A stretch of DNA of 64,000 bases from Alphaproteobacteria bacterium (GCA_017503725.1 JAFVSL010000008.1:124001-188000), one strand, 5' to 3'; positions 1 through 9,123 are shown, numbered from the stretch's first letter. Numbers and translations: made by a program. The notes: generated from the letters alone by a model not told the origin.

Positions 1-8
1 ATAAATCT

Positions 9-40
9 TAACGGTCACGATTTTGTGGCCGTTTGTTTTA
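9..40 (+). terminator. Rho-independent terminator of an upstream gene outside the window
   Basis: Arms AACGGTCAC (10-18) and GTGGCCGTT (25-33) form a 9-bp stem with one G-U pair around a 6-nt loop, followed by a T-rich tail. It probably ends a plus-strand gene that lies before base 1. Confidence 0.7.
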
Positions 41-64
41 TATCTTTATTTTTAAGGGATTTTG

Positions 65-73
65 TGGTATAAT
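65..73 (+). promoter_or_regulatory. Extended -10 promoter of the secreted protein gene at 104
   Basis: TGGTATAAT gives a perfect -10 hexamer with the TG extension, and no convincing -35 is seen. The same style (TGNTANAAT) recurs before many genes in this window. Confidence 0.6.
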
Positions 74-103
74 ATCCCTGATATTATTAGAGGGAAATGG
101 ACG

Positions 104-940
104 ATGAGAAATTTGTTTATTATGTTTGCAATTGCATCTGTTGTTGCACCGGCGTGGGGCGCGATGCCGGCGTCATCGCGTGGACGCGCGTCGATGGCAA
201 ATCAGATGGAGGCACGCGCGGTATCCAAGAAATACATCAATAATATGGCGGCAACGAATGTCGTTCCGGCCGATACCACTGTGGTGGAAGAGGCGCCAAC
301 GGTCGTTCCAGATGTTGTTGTAAAGGAAGAAAAAACAAAAGATATGCGTGAACGCGAAAAGGCGGCCTGTATCCAAAATAATATTGGTGTGGGGGCGACT
401 TTTGTTTGGGCGTCCAAGTACAGTAACAGTGCAGACTATAATTCTATGATAGAGGATGTAGAGTTCCCAGAAAACAATGTTTGCTTTGTAAAGGTTGGAT
501 TGAAATCAAACGATTCGCGTATCAATGTTTCAGATGTTCCAACAAAATATTTTGTAATGGGTGAAAATATTACCTGTGGCGAATGGGCAAATGAACAAAC
601 GTTAAAAGATCGTATTTTGGATGCCAAGAAAAAGGGACGTACCTGGGCAACGGTTGGTGGCGCCGTCGGTGGCGCGGGAATTGGTGTTGGTGCAATGGAA
701 TTGTTCGGTAACAAGTTAATTGGCGGCGCGGTTGAGGGACAGGCCGGTATAACAAATGAGACAGAATTGCTGTGTTCCCAGATGAAGGTGTTGCACCAGG
801 AAAAGTCTTCTAAGTATAATGATATTCGTGATTCTTTGACCGAATTAAAGAAGTATTGTGATGATGCGTCCGCGTGGCCAGATGGGGTTGTGTCAGATGA
901 CTGCAAGGAATTTGATTATAATGCCTTGTTGAAATGTTAA
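104..940 (+). CDS. Secreted protein of unknown function with glycine-rich hydrophobic segment
   Basis: I do not recognise this 278-residue protein. Residues 1-20 form a Sec signal peptide ending around AWGA. An acidic/valine-rich low-complexity stretch follows (about 50-80), then a region with Cys89, Cys127 and Cys158, a basic patch and a Gly/Ala-rich hydrophobic segment (about 181-211) that could insert in or contact a membrane, and a C-terminal helical part with more cysteines. The architecture resembles the protein at 3828-5147 (signal peptide, paired cysteines, late Gly-rich segment), suggesting a loose family of exported disulfide-bonded proteins. The ATG at 104 is chosen over one 14 codons upstream because it follows an AGAGGGAAA ribosome binding site and starts exactly at the signal peptide. 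Probably monocistronic, with its own promoter and terminator. Confidence 0.75.
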   Translation: MRNLFIMFAIASVVAPAWGAMPASSRGRASMANQMEARAVSKKYINNMAATNVVPADTTVVEEAPTVVPDVVVKEEKTKDMREREKAACIQNNIGVGATFVWASKYSNSADYNSMIEDVEFPENNVCFVKVGLKSNDSRINVSDVPTKYFVMGENITCGEWANEQTLKDRILDAKKKGRTWATVGGAVGGAGIGVGAMELFGNKLIGGAVEGQAGITNETELLCSQMKVLHQEKSSKYNDIRDSLTELKKYCDDASAWPDGVVSDDCKEFDYNALLKC

Positions 941-971
941 AAAAAAATCCCCGTAATGGGGATTTTATTTT
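941..971 (+). terminator. Rho-independent terminator after the secreted protein gene
   Basis: AATCCCC (946-952) pairs with GGGGATT (958-964) across loop GTAAT, flanked by an A-run and a T-rich tail. Confidence 0.85.
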
Positions 972-1011
972 TGACTTTTATCATTATATATAAATTCGCT
1001 ATGATCATAAT

Positions 1012-2034
1012 ATGAAAGATTTATTTGAAAAATTGCTGATTTTGCGAACGCCAGGTATTGGGCCCGCGCGATATAATGATTTGATTGCGCGATTCGGTTC
1101 TGTGGAACAGGCGGCGGCCAGTTTAATGATGGATGCGTCACATATTGATATGGTGCGGCGTGAAATGGATAATGCCGCAAATCTGGGGATAGAATATATA
1201 TGTGATGATGATGTGAGATATCCAGTGGGATTAAAGGCCATTAAAAACCATCCGCCGGTAATATCGGTGCGTGGCAATGTGGATGCATTGACACGTCCGG
1301 TTGTGTCGATGGTTGGAACGCGGCACGCAACGGCGGCGGGGATGGAATTTATGGCGAATATGTCAATGGCGTTTGCGTCGCGTGGTTTTGTGGTGGCGTC
1401 TGGGATGGCAATGGGCTGTGATACGGCGGCGCATCTTGGCGCGTTGCGTGCATCGGCGGATGCGGTGACGATTGCGGTTCTGGCGGGTGGGGTCGATTAT
1501 ATTTGGCCACTTGAAAACGAATCGCTTTATTACCAAATCTTGGAACGCGGATGTGTGATAAGCGAAATGCCGGTTGGTTTTAAGCCAACGGCCCCAAACT
1601 TTGTTCAGCGCAATCGAATCGTTGCGGGGATGTGTGATACCCTGATTCTGGGCGAAGCGGATATGAAATCTGGCTCTATGACGACGGCGCGATTCGCAAT
1701 TGAATATGGACGGCCGGTATATGCAATTCCGTCACATCCGTCAGATCCGCGGGGGGCGGGGCCTAATTCCTTGATTCGTGCGGGTGTGGCAACACTTTGT
1801 ATGGGGGTGGGGGATTTTTTTGAAAAAGGTAGTGACGCGTCCAAAAAACAAAAAAATGAGAAAAAATTCGATTCGGAAAATAGTCTTATTGATGCGTTGG
1901 GAACAATTCCGGTGTCAGAATCTGTATTGGCAGAGGTTGTCAAAAAATCTGTTTCGGAAATCAAAAGCGAGTTGGTTGTTTTAGAATTGCAAGGAATCGT
2001 GCGAAAAGTTGATGGCGGTTATGTTCGTGCTTAA
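1012..2034 (+). CDS. dprA: DNA processing protein DprA
   Basis: DprA/Smf binds incoming single-stranded DNA and loads RecA during natural transformation. The 340 residues show the usual order: an N-terminal helix-hairpin-helix-like part (GIGPARY, 15-21), the extended Rossmann fold with VGTRHATAAG (101-110), SGMAMGCDTAAH (130-141), LAGGVDYIWP (157-166), the QRNRIVAG DNA-binding motif (199-206) and the GSMTTARFA segment (221-229), and a C-terminal winged helix (about 285-340). The start ATG lies only 6 bases behind a TATGAT box (1000-1005) and has no ribosome binding site, so the mRNA may be leaderless. Competence use is inference: DprA is widespread, and only an orphan pseudopilin (11851) here even hints at uptake machinery. 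Confidence 0.95.
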   Translation: MKDLFEKLLILRTPGIGPARYNDLIARFGSVEQAAASLMMDASHIDMVRREMDNAANLGIEYICDDDVRYPVGLKAIKNHPPVISVRGNVDALTRPVVSMVGTRHATAAGMEFMANMSMAFASRGFVVASGMAMGCDTAAHLGALRASADAVTIAVLAGGVDYIWPLENESLYYQILERGCVISEMPVGFKPTAPNFVQRNRIVAGMCDTLILGEADMKSGSMTTARFAIEYGRPVYAIPSHPSDPRGAGPNSLIRAGVATLCMGVGDFFEKGSDASKKQKNEKKFDSENSLIDALGTIPVSESVLAEVVKKSVSEIKSELVVLELQGIVRKVDGGYVRA

Positions 2035-2439
2035 TAAAAAAATTGTATAGACAGTGTATATACAAAGTGCAGAAAACGGGCAAAAAAACGAATCGTTGTC
2101 AAAAAAATAAATGTTAAAAAAACGTTTTAAAGTGGTTGTAAATTGAAATTAATCTTATAAATTATTTGACGTATCCAAAACGATAGAAATATCACAAAAG
2201 GGTGCGAAACTTTTTCTGAATAATATAAAGAAAAGTTTGGTGCCAAAATATAAAAACGGTACCCGGTTTTTGAAAGGAAGAACCCGGTACAGAAGCGAGA
2301 AGAGTGTAGAAGTTAAGGCAAGTATAAACACTAAATTTTTTCTTTTGTTGGGAAAGATTTAGCGTTTATGTGCGGGTGTCTTTTGCAATCAAAACGCGGG
2401 ATACGGGTGCAACAAAACGGGAAGGAAAGGAGAATAAGA
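2035..2439. other. AT-rich 405-bp region between dprA and dnaA
   Basis: No gene is supported. The first half is very AT-rich. Two ACCCGGT words (2261-2267 and 2282-2288) sit 21 bp apart, two helical turns, inside flanks that are nearly reverse complements of each other; this is a candidate protein-binding site in the dnaA control region. A weak TTGACG box lies near 2167. I searched for TTATCCACA-type DnaA boxes and found none, so I cannot call an origin here. Confidence 0.4.
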
Positions 2440-3726
2440 ATGCAGGCAATGGCGACAAATCAAATGGTAAACGTTGATGTTATCAAGGGGGCTGTTGCCG
2501 AAAAAATTGATGCCGCGGGTTTTACTTCTTGGATTGCGCCGATTGCGTTTGATATTGAAAATGGTGTGTTAAATTGCGGCGTACAGAATCAGTTCTCTTT
2601 TAATTACATCAATGCGGCATATGGAAATGTTTTGCGTAATGTGGCGGAAAACTTTGGTCTGGCGTTAAACGTTTATGTAGCGGGTGCAAAACGTAGCGCT
2701 TCTGTGGCGCCGGTTGCAAATGACAATAATACGCAATCTTTTGCGCCAAGCATTGCGCCAGAGGCAAACAACACCGTTGCATTCGATTCTTTTGTTGCGA
2801 CAGATGACAATGTTTTTGTTCTGTCGGCGTGCAAAAAGATTGCATCGGGTGCGGCATCTTTTTCACCACTGTATATTCACGGGTGCGCTGGTTGCGGAAA
2901 ATCTTTGTTGGCGGGTTGTGTTAAAAATGCATCTGCGGGTCGCGTTATTATGATGAATGGTGGTCAGTTTGTGTCCGACTTTACACGCAGCCTGCATGAT
3001 CGTACCGTTTTTGCATTCAAAGATTATTGCCGTAATTGTGATACTTTTATTCTGGATGATGTACAAAGTTTGGCCGGAAAAAAGGCAACAATGGATGAAT
3101 TCTTGCAGTTGGTTATGGATTTAAAAGCCGCGGGCAAGAATGTTGTTTTAACTGCAAATGCGGCGCCAAATAATTTGACCGGATTCGACAGACGTGCACA
3201 GTCTTTGTTGGCGTCTGGCTTGGTTGCGGATGTTGCGGCACCAAATGCGCACGTTAAATCTGTTTTATTGCGTCGTGCGGGGGTTGCGGCCGATGTTGCA
3301 AACGAATTGGCGAATCGCATTGCAAATGATGGACACTTGGTTGCGGGTGTGGCGACAAAAATCAAAACTTATTCTGAATTGATGGGCACAAGTGTTGATA
3401 TGGATGTTGCATCCCGTTTGTTAGCAGACACATTACAGCGCGCAAAAACACCATTGGCAATGGTTAAAAATATGTGTGAAAAGTTGGGCGTTTCATATGA
3501 TGCGGTGTGTGGCACCGGGCGCAGTCGTAATTTGGTCCTGGCGCGTCAGACAATGATGGCGGTGTTAAAGGGCGCAACAGGTCTGTCTTTGGCGGAAATT
3601 GGAAATTATGTTGGTGGACGTGATCACGCGACGGTTTTGTATGCGGTACGTCAGATTGAAAAACAAAAGGCGAATGATTTATTGTTGGCCGCCCAGATTC
3701 AACAATTGATTAACGAATGTAAATAA
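2440..3726 (+). CDS. dnaA: Chromosomal replication initiator DnaA, divergent
   Basis: DnaA is the AAA+ initiator that binds and opens oriC. The 428-residue protein has domain I (about 9-80), a short low-complexity linker (80-115), an AAA+ core with Walker A GCAGCGKS (148-155) and Walker B FILDD (203-207), and domain IV with the diagnostic GGRDHATV (392-399). The core is unusual. The arginine finger of E. coli DnaA (SRFGWGL) aligns with SLLASGL, putting Leu256 at that place, and the sensor-2 segment VRELEGALNR aligns with GHLVAGVATK, putting His299 there. ATP sensing may therefore differ. The start follows a strong AAGGAGAA site; an in-frame ATG 24 codons upstream lacks one. Domain IV argues against a DnaA-related Hda protein. 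Confidence 0.9.
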   Translation: MQAMATNQMVNVDVIKGAVAEKIDAAGFTSWIAPIAFDIENGVLNCGVQNQFSFNYINAAYGNVLRNVAENFGLALNVYVAGAKRSASVAPVANDNNTQSFAPSIAPEANNTVAFDSFVATDDNVFVLSACKKIASGAASFSPLYIHGCAGCGKSLLAGCVKNASAGRVIMMNGGQFVSDFTRSLHDRTVFAFKDYCRNCDTFILDDVQSLAGKKATMDEFLQLVMDLKAAGKNVVLTANAAPNNLTGFDRRAQSLLASGLVADVAAPNAHVKSVLLRRAGVAADVANELANRIANDGHLVAGVATKIKTYSELMGTSVDMDVASRLLADTLQRAKTPLAMVKNMCEKLGVSYDAVCGTGRSRNLVLARQTMMAVLKGATGLSLAEIGNYVGGRDHATVLYAVRQIEKQKANDLLLAAQIQQLINECK

Positions 3727-3727
3727 A

Positions 3728-3756
3728 AAATCCCGCGGAACGCGGGATTTTTTGTT
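3728..3756 (+). terminator. Rho-independent terminator after dnaA
   Basis: AATCCCGCG (3729-3737) and CGCGGGATT (3741-3749) form a 9-bp stem with a GAA loop, followed by TTTTTTG and then TTTATCTAA, a word also seen after other hairpins here. Confidence 0.9.
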
Positions 3757-3791
3757 TATCTAAGTTTTTGTTTTGTTAGGTGTTGTTTTTA

Positions 3792-3800
3792 TGATAAAAT
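3792..3800 (+). promoter_or_regulatory. Extended -10 promoter of the Cys-rich secreted protein gene
   Basis: TGATAAAAT lies 27 bp before the ATG at 3828, with no clear -35 element. A GGGGGA ribosome binding site precedes the start. Confidence 0.5.
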
Positions 3801-3827
3801 ATATTTGATATTATATGGGGGAATGTA

Positions 3828-5147
3828 ATGAAAAATATAGTGTTTGCTGTGTTTTCTTTGTTTGTGATGATGCCGGCTGTTATGGCGGATTGTAATACGC
3901 CGGTGACAATCAGTTATGTAGGTAATCAAGAACCAGATGATAATGAATTTTTGTACGAATCTGAACGTGAATACTTGTTGGCAAAACAGGGGTATATAAA
4001 TTCTGGAAAAAAGAATTCTGGGGATGGGCACGCGTATGAATGTGATATGGGCAAAAGTGGTGGCTGTGGCAGAACGGATGTTGTACCTATGGCCCCGGGA
4101 CATGTTTTCGAAGGGCAGGTTATCGATAGAGAGGTACAATATCAATGTAAAAACCCAGGTATTGTTGATAACAGATGGGTTGTTGTTGAGGATGGAATCT
4201 GTCACACCAAAGGTTTTGGAGATATTGCAGTTGGGGATTGTGTGCCAGGTGATGGTGGATGCAAAAAATTAACGGATATTGATTGCAGTGGATATAGCAA
4301 GACAGATATTTTGGGGGTTGAGTTTAAAGGGGTGTGTTTCGAAGGACCATTGTTTAAATGTGTTGCAACCAAATGTCGTGGCGGAATGACGGCGGATAAA
4401 GATGGTAAATGTGTAGCCTCTGCGATGCCTGTGGAACCAACGCCACCGACAAAGCCAGAAGTGCCGGTTAAGCCGATAAAACCGGTTGCTGGTAAATGTC
4501 ATCCATCGGTTTGTACGTCTGAACTGTGCAAGGCGTGTTGTGCAAAGCCGAGTACGGAAACGATTTGGACACCCAGTGTTAACAAATGTGTTTGTGTAAA
4601 TGGGGGCGATTTTGTCCAAGAAGGCGGTGCCTGGAACTGTAAGGCGTCAAACAACCAATTGAAATACGAATGTGATTCGCTTTTGATGGCAAAGGTTGCG
4701 TCTTGGAAAACAAAATGTGCAGATTTTGCAGATGTTTTGACAGATATTGCTGCGCTGGAAACTTATTGTGCAAATACCCCGGCCAAGGATACTTTCTTGC
4801 GCCTTTATGATGAATTAAAGGGCGGGGTTGATACGATGTGTGTTGGGAAAAAGGTGCTTTTAATTGGGGAAGCACAGCAAAAAGTTCAAAAAGCAATAGG
4901 GGATTTACGTGCCAGTGTTGCGGATTTAGAGGTCAGCAAGTGGAAGACAGAAGAAGGTAAATTTAATACGGCGCGTCTTGCATCAGATTCTATTGCGGGT
5001 GTTGTGTTGGGTACGGCCGGCGGTTTGATTACCAGCAGCGTTGTAAAGAAACACCAGGTAGAAGATGGCTTTGAAGATTTAAATTGTACAATCGGTGGTC
5101 AGACGGTTGCCGGTTGGGGTGACGAGTTTACAGTTGGTATCCATTAA
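3828..5147 (+). CDS. Secreted cysteine-rich protein of unknown function
   Basis: This 439-residue protein is not recognised. Residues 1-20 are a signal peptide (cleavage probably after VMA, before DC). The mature part carries many cysteines spread over 20-205, a proline/lysine-rich linker (about 203-222, PTPPTKPEVPVKP), a second Cys cluster with SVCTSELCKACC, a helical region (about 275-385), and a late Gly-rich hydrophobic segment (VVLGTAGGLITSSVV) before the C-terminus. The many cysteines together with export suggest a disulfide-stabilised periplasmic or surface protein. The overall plan resembles the protein at 104-940 and, more loosely, the Cys-rich proteins at 37206 and 39170. Confidence 0.75.
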   Translation: MKNIVFAVFSLFVMMPAVMADCNTPVTISYVGNQEPDDNEFLYESEREYLLAKQGYINSGKKNSGDGHAYECDMGKSGGCGRTDVVPMAPGHVFEGQVIDREVQYQCKNPGIVDNRWVVVEDGICHTKGFGDIAVGDCVPGDGGCKKLTDIDCSGYSKTDILGVEFKGVCFEGPLFKCVATKCRGGMTADKDGKCVASAMPVEPTPPTKPEVPVKPIKPVAGKCHPSVCTSELCKACCAKPSTETIWTPSVNKCVCVNGGDFVQEGGAWNCKASNNQLKYECDSLLMAKVASWKTKCADFADVLTDIAALETYCANTPAKDTFLRLYDELKGGVDTMCVGKKVLLIGEAQQKVQKAIGDLRASVADLEVSKWKTEEGKFNTARLASDSIAGVVLGTAGGLITSSVVKKHQVEDGFEDLNCTIGGQTVAGWGDEFTVGIH

Positions 5148-5148
5148 A

Positions 5149-5176
5149 AAATCCCGGCAATGCCGGGATTTTTTAT
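5149..5176. terminator. Bidirectional terminator between convergent genes
   Basis: AATCCCGGCA (5150-5159) is complementary to TGCCGGGATT (5161-5170), with A-run and T-run on either side. It can serve both the plus-strand gene ending at 5147 and parE, which ends at 5195 on the minus strand. Confidence 0.85.
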
Positions 5177-5194
5177 GTCTGTTGGATTGTGTAA

Positions 5195-7174
5195 TTACAC
5201 GAATAAATCCTTTACAAATTGGGCGTGTTCGGTGATGAATTTAAATCTAAATTCAGGCTTTTTACCCATCAGTTCCGAAACAATTGTACGGGTTTTTTCA
5301 GTGTCTTCGACGCCGTCTTCGGTGCGTGGTGGTAAATCCACGCGGATAAGGCGACGTGTCTTGGGCGACATTGTCGTTTCCTTTAACTGGTTCGGCATCA
5401 TTTCACCCAACCCCTTGAATCGAGAGATTTCGATTTTCTTGTTTTTATATTTTGTGGCCTTTAATTGTTCCAGTTCTTCGTCCGTGTCAACGTAAACCGA
5501 TTCGGTTCCACAGGTCAGTTTATACAACGGCGGACAGGACAGATACAAGTGACCACCATAAATCAGTTGTGGCATAAACTGATAGAAAAACGCCATAAGC
5601 AGTGATGCAATATGACTGCCGTCGACGTCGGCATCTGTCATAACGATTATTTTTTCATAGCGTAATTTATCCTCGTTCCAATCTTTGGCGGTGCCGGCAC
5701 CGATGATATCGATTAAATCATTTAATTCTTTGTTATTACCGAATCGTTCATCAGAATTTGATATAACATTTAAAACCTTGCCGCGCAGGGGCATAATAGC
5801 CTGGGTTGCACGATCGCGTGCCTGCTTGGCGGTGCCACCGGCCGATTCCCCCTCTACTATAAATAATTCTGTGCCGGCGACGCCGTGTTTGGAACAGTCC
5901 GCCAATTTCGCCGGCATACGAATGCGTTTTGTCGGGGTTTTGCGGGCAACGTCTTTGACCGCCTTGGTCTTGATACGGGCGTTGGCCAAATTGATTACAA
6001 ATTCCAGTAATGCATTTGCCGTCTTTGGGTCGGATGCCAAAAACATTTCCCATGGATCACGCAATGCATTTTCGGTATAGCGTGCAACCTCTGGATTGGA
6101 TAATTTTTCCTTGGTCTGGCCCAAAAATTGTGGTGTCTTGTAAAACACAGAAACAATTGCGGCAACCGAGTCAAATACGTCTTCGCCGATAATGGTTGCG
6201 GCGGCTTTGTTATTAACCTTTTCACCGTATGACTTTATCCCCTTGGTAATTGCGGATTTAAAGCCGGTTTCGTGGGTGCCACCATCGATTGTTGCAATTG
6301 TATTACAGTAAGACGAGAAAAATCCGTCGTCAGATGCCGCACCATTTTCATCTGTTAAAAATGTCAGTGCCCATTCAACGCGACCCGAATCGTCCGGGAA
6401 ATCGACAGAACCACTAAAAATACGGGGTAAAATGCGTGGTTTTGAATCCGTTTTTTCCGCCAAGAAATCCGCCACACCATTTGGATAAAAGAATGTCGTT
6501 GTGGCGGGGATTCCCATATCCTCGGTCAATAATTCGGGATTACATTGCCAGTCTATTTTTACGCCACGGGACAGGAAAGCCTTGGCCCGGGCCATACGAT
6601 AAATTTTTACCGGCTTGAATGTTGCAGACGTACCAAAAATTTCATCATCAATTGTAAAGCGGATTTTTGTGCCGTGTTTATTGGTTGCGTCGCCACGTGT
6701 CATCGGTGATGTTGTGATTCCGCGGGAAAACGTCTGGTGCCAATTATATCCGTCGCGTGCAATATCAACCACCATTTCAGATGATAAAGCGTTTACAACC
6801 GCCGAACCCACACCGTGCAGACCGCCACTGGTCTTGTAAACATTATTATTAAATTTTCCACCCGAATGCAGTGTGGTTAAGATAACCTCTAATGCCGACT
6901 TGCCGGGGTATTTGGGATGTTCGTCAACCGGGATACCACGACCGTCGTCGGTGATTTCAATTGTCTTGGAATCAATTAAGTTAACCGTAATTTTCTTGGC
7001 AAAGCCGGCGACCGCCTCGTCAATCGAGTTGTCCATAATTTCAATCGGCAGGTGGTGCCACGCCTTTTCGTCGGTGCCACCGATATACATCCCCGGGCGC
7101 AGGCGTACGGGTTCCAGACCCTCCAATACCTGGATGTCTGATGCGTCATATGTGTGTGTATTTTTATCTGTCAT
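5195..7174 (-). CDS. parE: DNA topoisomerase IV subunit B (ParE)
   Basis: ParE is the ATPase and TOPRIM subunit of topoisomerase IV, which decatenates daughter chromosomes together with ParC. The 659 residues contain the GHKL ATPase domain (EIMDNSIDEA near 45-54, DDGRGIP, and the SGGLHGVGSAVVNAL lid), a transducer domain, and a TOPRIM domain with VEGESAGG and MTDADVDG metal-binding motifs. The length (GyrB is usually about 800) and the opening LEGLEPVRLRPGMYIGG match alphaproteobacterial ParE better than GyrB. parC is not in the window. The gene is convergent with its left neighbour and divergent from dnaJ, with which it shares a 131-bp promoter region. Confidence 0.93.
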   Translation of the reverse strand: MTDKNTHTYDASDIQVLEGLEPVRLRPGMYIGGTDEKAWHHLPIEIMDNSIDEAVAGFAKKITVNLIDSKTIEITDDGRGIPVDEHPKYPGKSALEVILTTLHSGGKFNNNVYKTSGGLHGVGSAVVNALSSEMVVDIARDGYNWHQTFSRGITTSPMTRGDATNKHGTKIRFTIDDEIFGTSATFKPVKIYRMARAKAFLSRGVKIDWQCNPELLTEDMGIPATTTFFYPNGVADFLAEKTDSKPRILPRIFSGSVDFPDDSGRVEWALTFLTDENGAASDDGFFSSYCNTIATIDGGTHETGFKSAITKGIKSYGEKVNNKAAATIIGEDVFDSVAAIVSVFYKTPQFLGQTKEKLSNPEVARYTENALRDPWEMFLASDPKTANALLEFVINLANARIKTKAVKDVARKTPTKRIRMPAKLADCSKHGVAGTELFIVEGESAGGTAKQARDRATQAIMPLRGKVLNVISNSDERFGNNKELNDLIDIIGAGTAKDWNEDKLRYEKIIVMTDADVDGSHIASLLMAFFYQFMPQLIYGGHLYLSCPPLYKLTCGTESVYVDTDEELEQLKATKYKNKKIEISRFKGLGEMMPNQLKETTMSPKTRRLIRVDLPPRTEDGVEDTEKTRTIVSELMGKKPEFRFKFITEHAQFVKDLFV

Positions 7175-7305
7175 AATGCCATTATTATTAGAACATTTTT
7201 AAAATTTTGGCAAGCCCAAAGAATTTATACCCATTTTATATTTGGGACTTGATTTTTAAGTAGGTGGGGCTTATATAATCTGTAATGAAATAATAGGCAG
7301 ATAAT

Positions 7306-8427
7306 ATGAATAAAAATCCATACGAAGTTCTTGGGGTGGCACGTGATGCATCGGATGCCGATATTAAAAAGGCGTATCACAAGTTGGTTATGAAATATCA
7401 TCCCGACCGAAATCCTGATAGCAAGGACGCCGAAGAAAAATTCAAGGAAGTCAATAATGCGTTTGATATCTTGAAAGATCCGCAAAAACGTGCGGCATAT
7501 GATCGCTTTGGTGACGCGGCATTTGCCGGTGGTAATGGGGCCGGTGCGGGCTTTGGTGGAAATCCATTTGGTGACGGTGCGTTCCATTTTAATATGGGGG
7601 GCGGTGCCGGTATGGAAGACATCCTGCGCGAGGCTATGCGTGGATTTGGCTTTGGTGATTTTGGTGGTGGTGCGGGTGCGCGCACGTCCCAACGTGCGGG
7701 GCGTGACCTGCTGGACGAGGTGGTAATTGATTTACGTGATGCATACTTTGGTACAACGCACACCGTAAAATTTTCAAGTAATGTAGAATGTGAAAAATGC
7801 CACGGCAATGGTACCGCAGATGGCACGGCGGCGCCCGTGTGCCCAACGTGTGGCGGCGCGGGTGTTGTTCACGCACGCCAGGGGTTCTTTGCGGTTGAAC
7901 GTCCGTGTCCGGACTGTAATGGGTTGGGGCATAAAATTGATAAAAAGTGCAGTGCCTGTGACGGGTTGGGTACGGTACATAAGCAACGCACGTTGGATGT
8001 AAAAATTCCAGCCGGGGTAGAAGATGGAACGCGCCTACGCCTGGCCGGCCAGGGCGAGGCCGGCGCCAACGGCGCGCCGGCAGGTGATTTCTATTTGGAT
8101 GTGCGTGTACGTCCCGATAAACGTTTTACGCGCCAGGGAAATGATTTAGTTATGCGTGTTGATGTGCCGTTTACAACATTGGCCCTGGGCGGGGAAATAG
8201 ATGTCGAGACAATCGATGATAAAAAATTAGCGGTCAAGGTGCCGTCTGGCACCCAGGTCGGTGAAAAACTGCGTGTGCGTGGTCACGGTATGCCGACGCG
8301 TCGCGGTGGATTTGGGGATTTGTACATTGATGTTGCAATCAATATCCCAACAAAGTTAACGGACAAGCAAAAGAAAATATTAAATGAATTTGCGGGAACA
8401 AAATCTGATAAAAAGGGCTGGTTCTGA
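7306..8427 (+). CDS. dnaJ: Chaperone protein DnaJ
   Basis: DnaJ (Hsp40) delivers unfolded clients to DnaK and stimulates its ATPase. All four type-I regions are visible in 373 residues: the J-domain with HPD at 32-34, a Gly/Phe-rich linker (about 66-130), the zinc-binding domain with four CxxCxGxG repeats ([32 protein letters not shown]), and the C-terminal substrate-binding domain. A TATAAT box (7274-7279) lies 26 bp upstream and a weak AGGCAG binding site precedes the ATG. dnaK and grpE are not adjacent, which is a departure from the common grpE-dnaK-dnaJ order. No CIRCE-like repeat was seen. Confidence 0.97.
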   Translation: MNKNPYEVLGVARDASDADIKKAYHKLVMKYHPDRNPDSKDAEEKFKEVNNAFDILKDPQKRAAYDRFGDAAFAGGNGAGAGFGGNPFGDGAFHFNMGGGAGMEDILREAMRGFGFGDFGGGAGARTSQRAGRDLLDEVVIDLRDAYFGTTHTVKFSSNVECEKCHGNGTADGTAAPVCPTCGGAGVVHARQGFFAVERPCPDCNGLGHKIDKKCSACDGLGTVHKQRTLDVKIPAGVEDGTRLRLAGQGEAGANGAPAGDFYLDVRVRPDKRFTRQGNDLVMRVDVPFTTLALGGEIDVETIDDKKLAVKVPSGTQVGEKLRVRGHGMPTRRGGFGDLYIDVAINIPTKLTDKQKKILNEFAGTKSDKKGWF

Positions 8428-8430
8428 AAA

Positions 8431-8458
8431 TAAAAATCCCGCCGTGGCGGGATTTTTT
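8431..8458 (+). terminator. Rho-independent terminator after dnaJ
   Basis: AATCCCGCC (8435-8443) pairs with GGCGGGATT (8446-8454), followed by TTTTTG. Confidence 0.85.
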
Positions 8459-8511
8459 GTTGCGGTCGCGCCAGGTTTTGATATATTAACCGAGAGGTAT
8501 AAGGAATAGAT

Positions 8512-8925
8512 ATGAAAGACAAAAAATTTTTTGAAAATGTTGACAGAGATACCCTGTGTTTTTTGATGTTTGTAATGATGTTTTCTGGGATGGCATTGGG
8601 GATTTCAAAGTTGAGTGATGCACGGGAAACAAAAAAACAAGATGTTGTGGCGGATACGAATTTGATTCCGGGTGTTAAAACCGATGGTACATATGTGGAT
8701 GCCCAATTACCGGCACGTACGAATACGGGGGATACGCTTTATATTTTGGGGAACAAGCCAAAAAATGATAGGCGTGTTTATGCAATGCGTCCAAATGGCG
8801 AACCAGCAACGTTTGTGTTTCGTGGGGCAAATCGGGTAACGCCGGGTGATACGGTTGTGGTTGATCTGAAACATAAAATTTTGATGAAAAATATTACAAA
8901 AATGCGTCTTGAAAAACAAAAGTAG
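8512..8925 (+). CDS. Small membrane-anchored protein of unknown function
   Basis: 137 residues. A single hydrophobic segment near the N-terminus (about 15-33, FLMFVMMFSGMALGI) looks like an uncleaved anchor, leaving a basic soluble domain of about 100 residues outside. I recognise no family. It matches in length and layout the minus-strand protein at 9163-9576: anchor, a D-T-[LV]-x-[IV]-L segment, a later G-D-x-[IV]-[IV]-[IV]-D segment, and a Lys-rich helical end. The two may be paralogues. AAGGAATA precedes the ATG. The gene sits 6 bp ahead of a 63-residue membrane protein, so the two are probably co-transcribed. Confidence 0.7.
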   Translation: MKDKKFFENVDRDTLCFLMFVMMFSGMALGISKLSDARETKKQDVVADTNLIPGVKTDGTYVDAQLPARTNTGDTLYILGNKPKNDRRVYAMRPNGEPATFVFRGANRVTPGDTVVVDLKHKILMKNITKMRLEKQK

Positions 8926-8931
8926 GATATT

Positions 8932-9123
8932 ATGAGTAATTGGGAGCGCAAGCGGGACGAAATGCAGCGTAAAATAGAGGTGCGCAGTAATGTTGTTGTC
9001 GCGATTTGTTTGCTGTTGATGGCGGCTACGGTTTTTTCGTGTGTTAAGACCTGTCAAAAAGTTTCTAATAAAAACTTTGAGCAAATGTATCGCCTGAAAC
9101 AAGAAATGCAAAAGCAAAAATAA
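8932..9123 (+). CDS. Very small membrane protein of unknown function
   Basis: 63 residues: a charged N-terminus (about 1-18), one transmembrane segment (about 19-36, VVVAICLLLMAATVFSCV), then a basic tail. It begins 6 bp after the gene at 8512 with a weak AGGAT binding site. The tight spacing and the similar size and topology of three neighbours suggest a small envelope module. The function is unknown. Confidence 0.6.
   Translation: MSNWERKRDEMQRKIEVRSNVVVAICLLLMAATVFSCVKTCQKVSNKNFEQMYRLKQEMQKQK

Noticed and set aside
2035-2439. oriC upstream of dnaA
   Set aside because: AT-rich, but no cluster of TTATNCACA-type boxes was found, and in many alphaproteobacteria the origin is not next to dnaA. 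GC skew would be needed.
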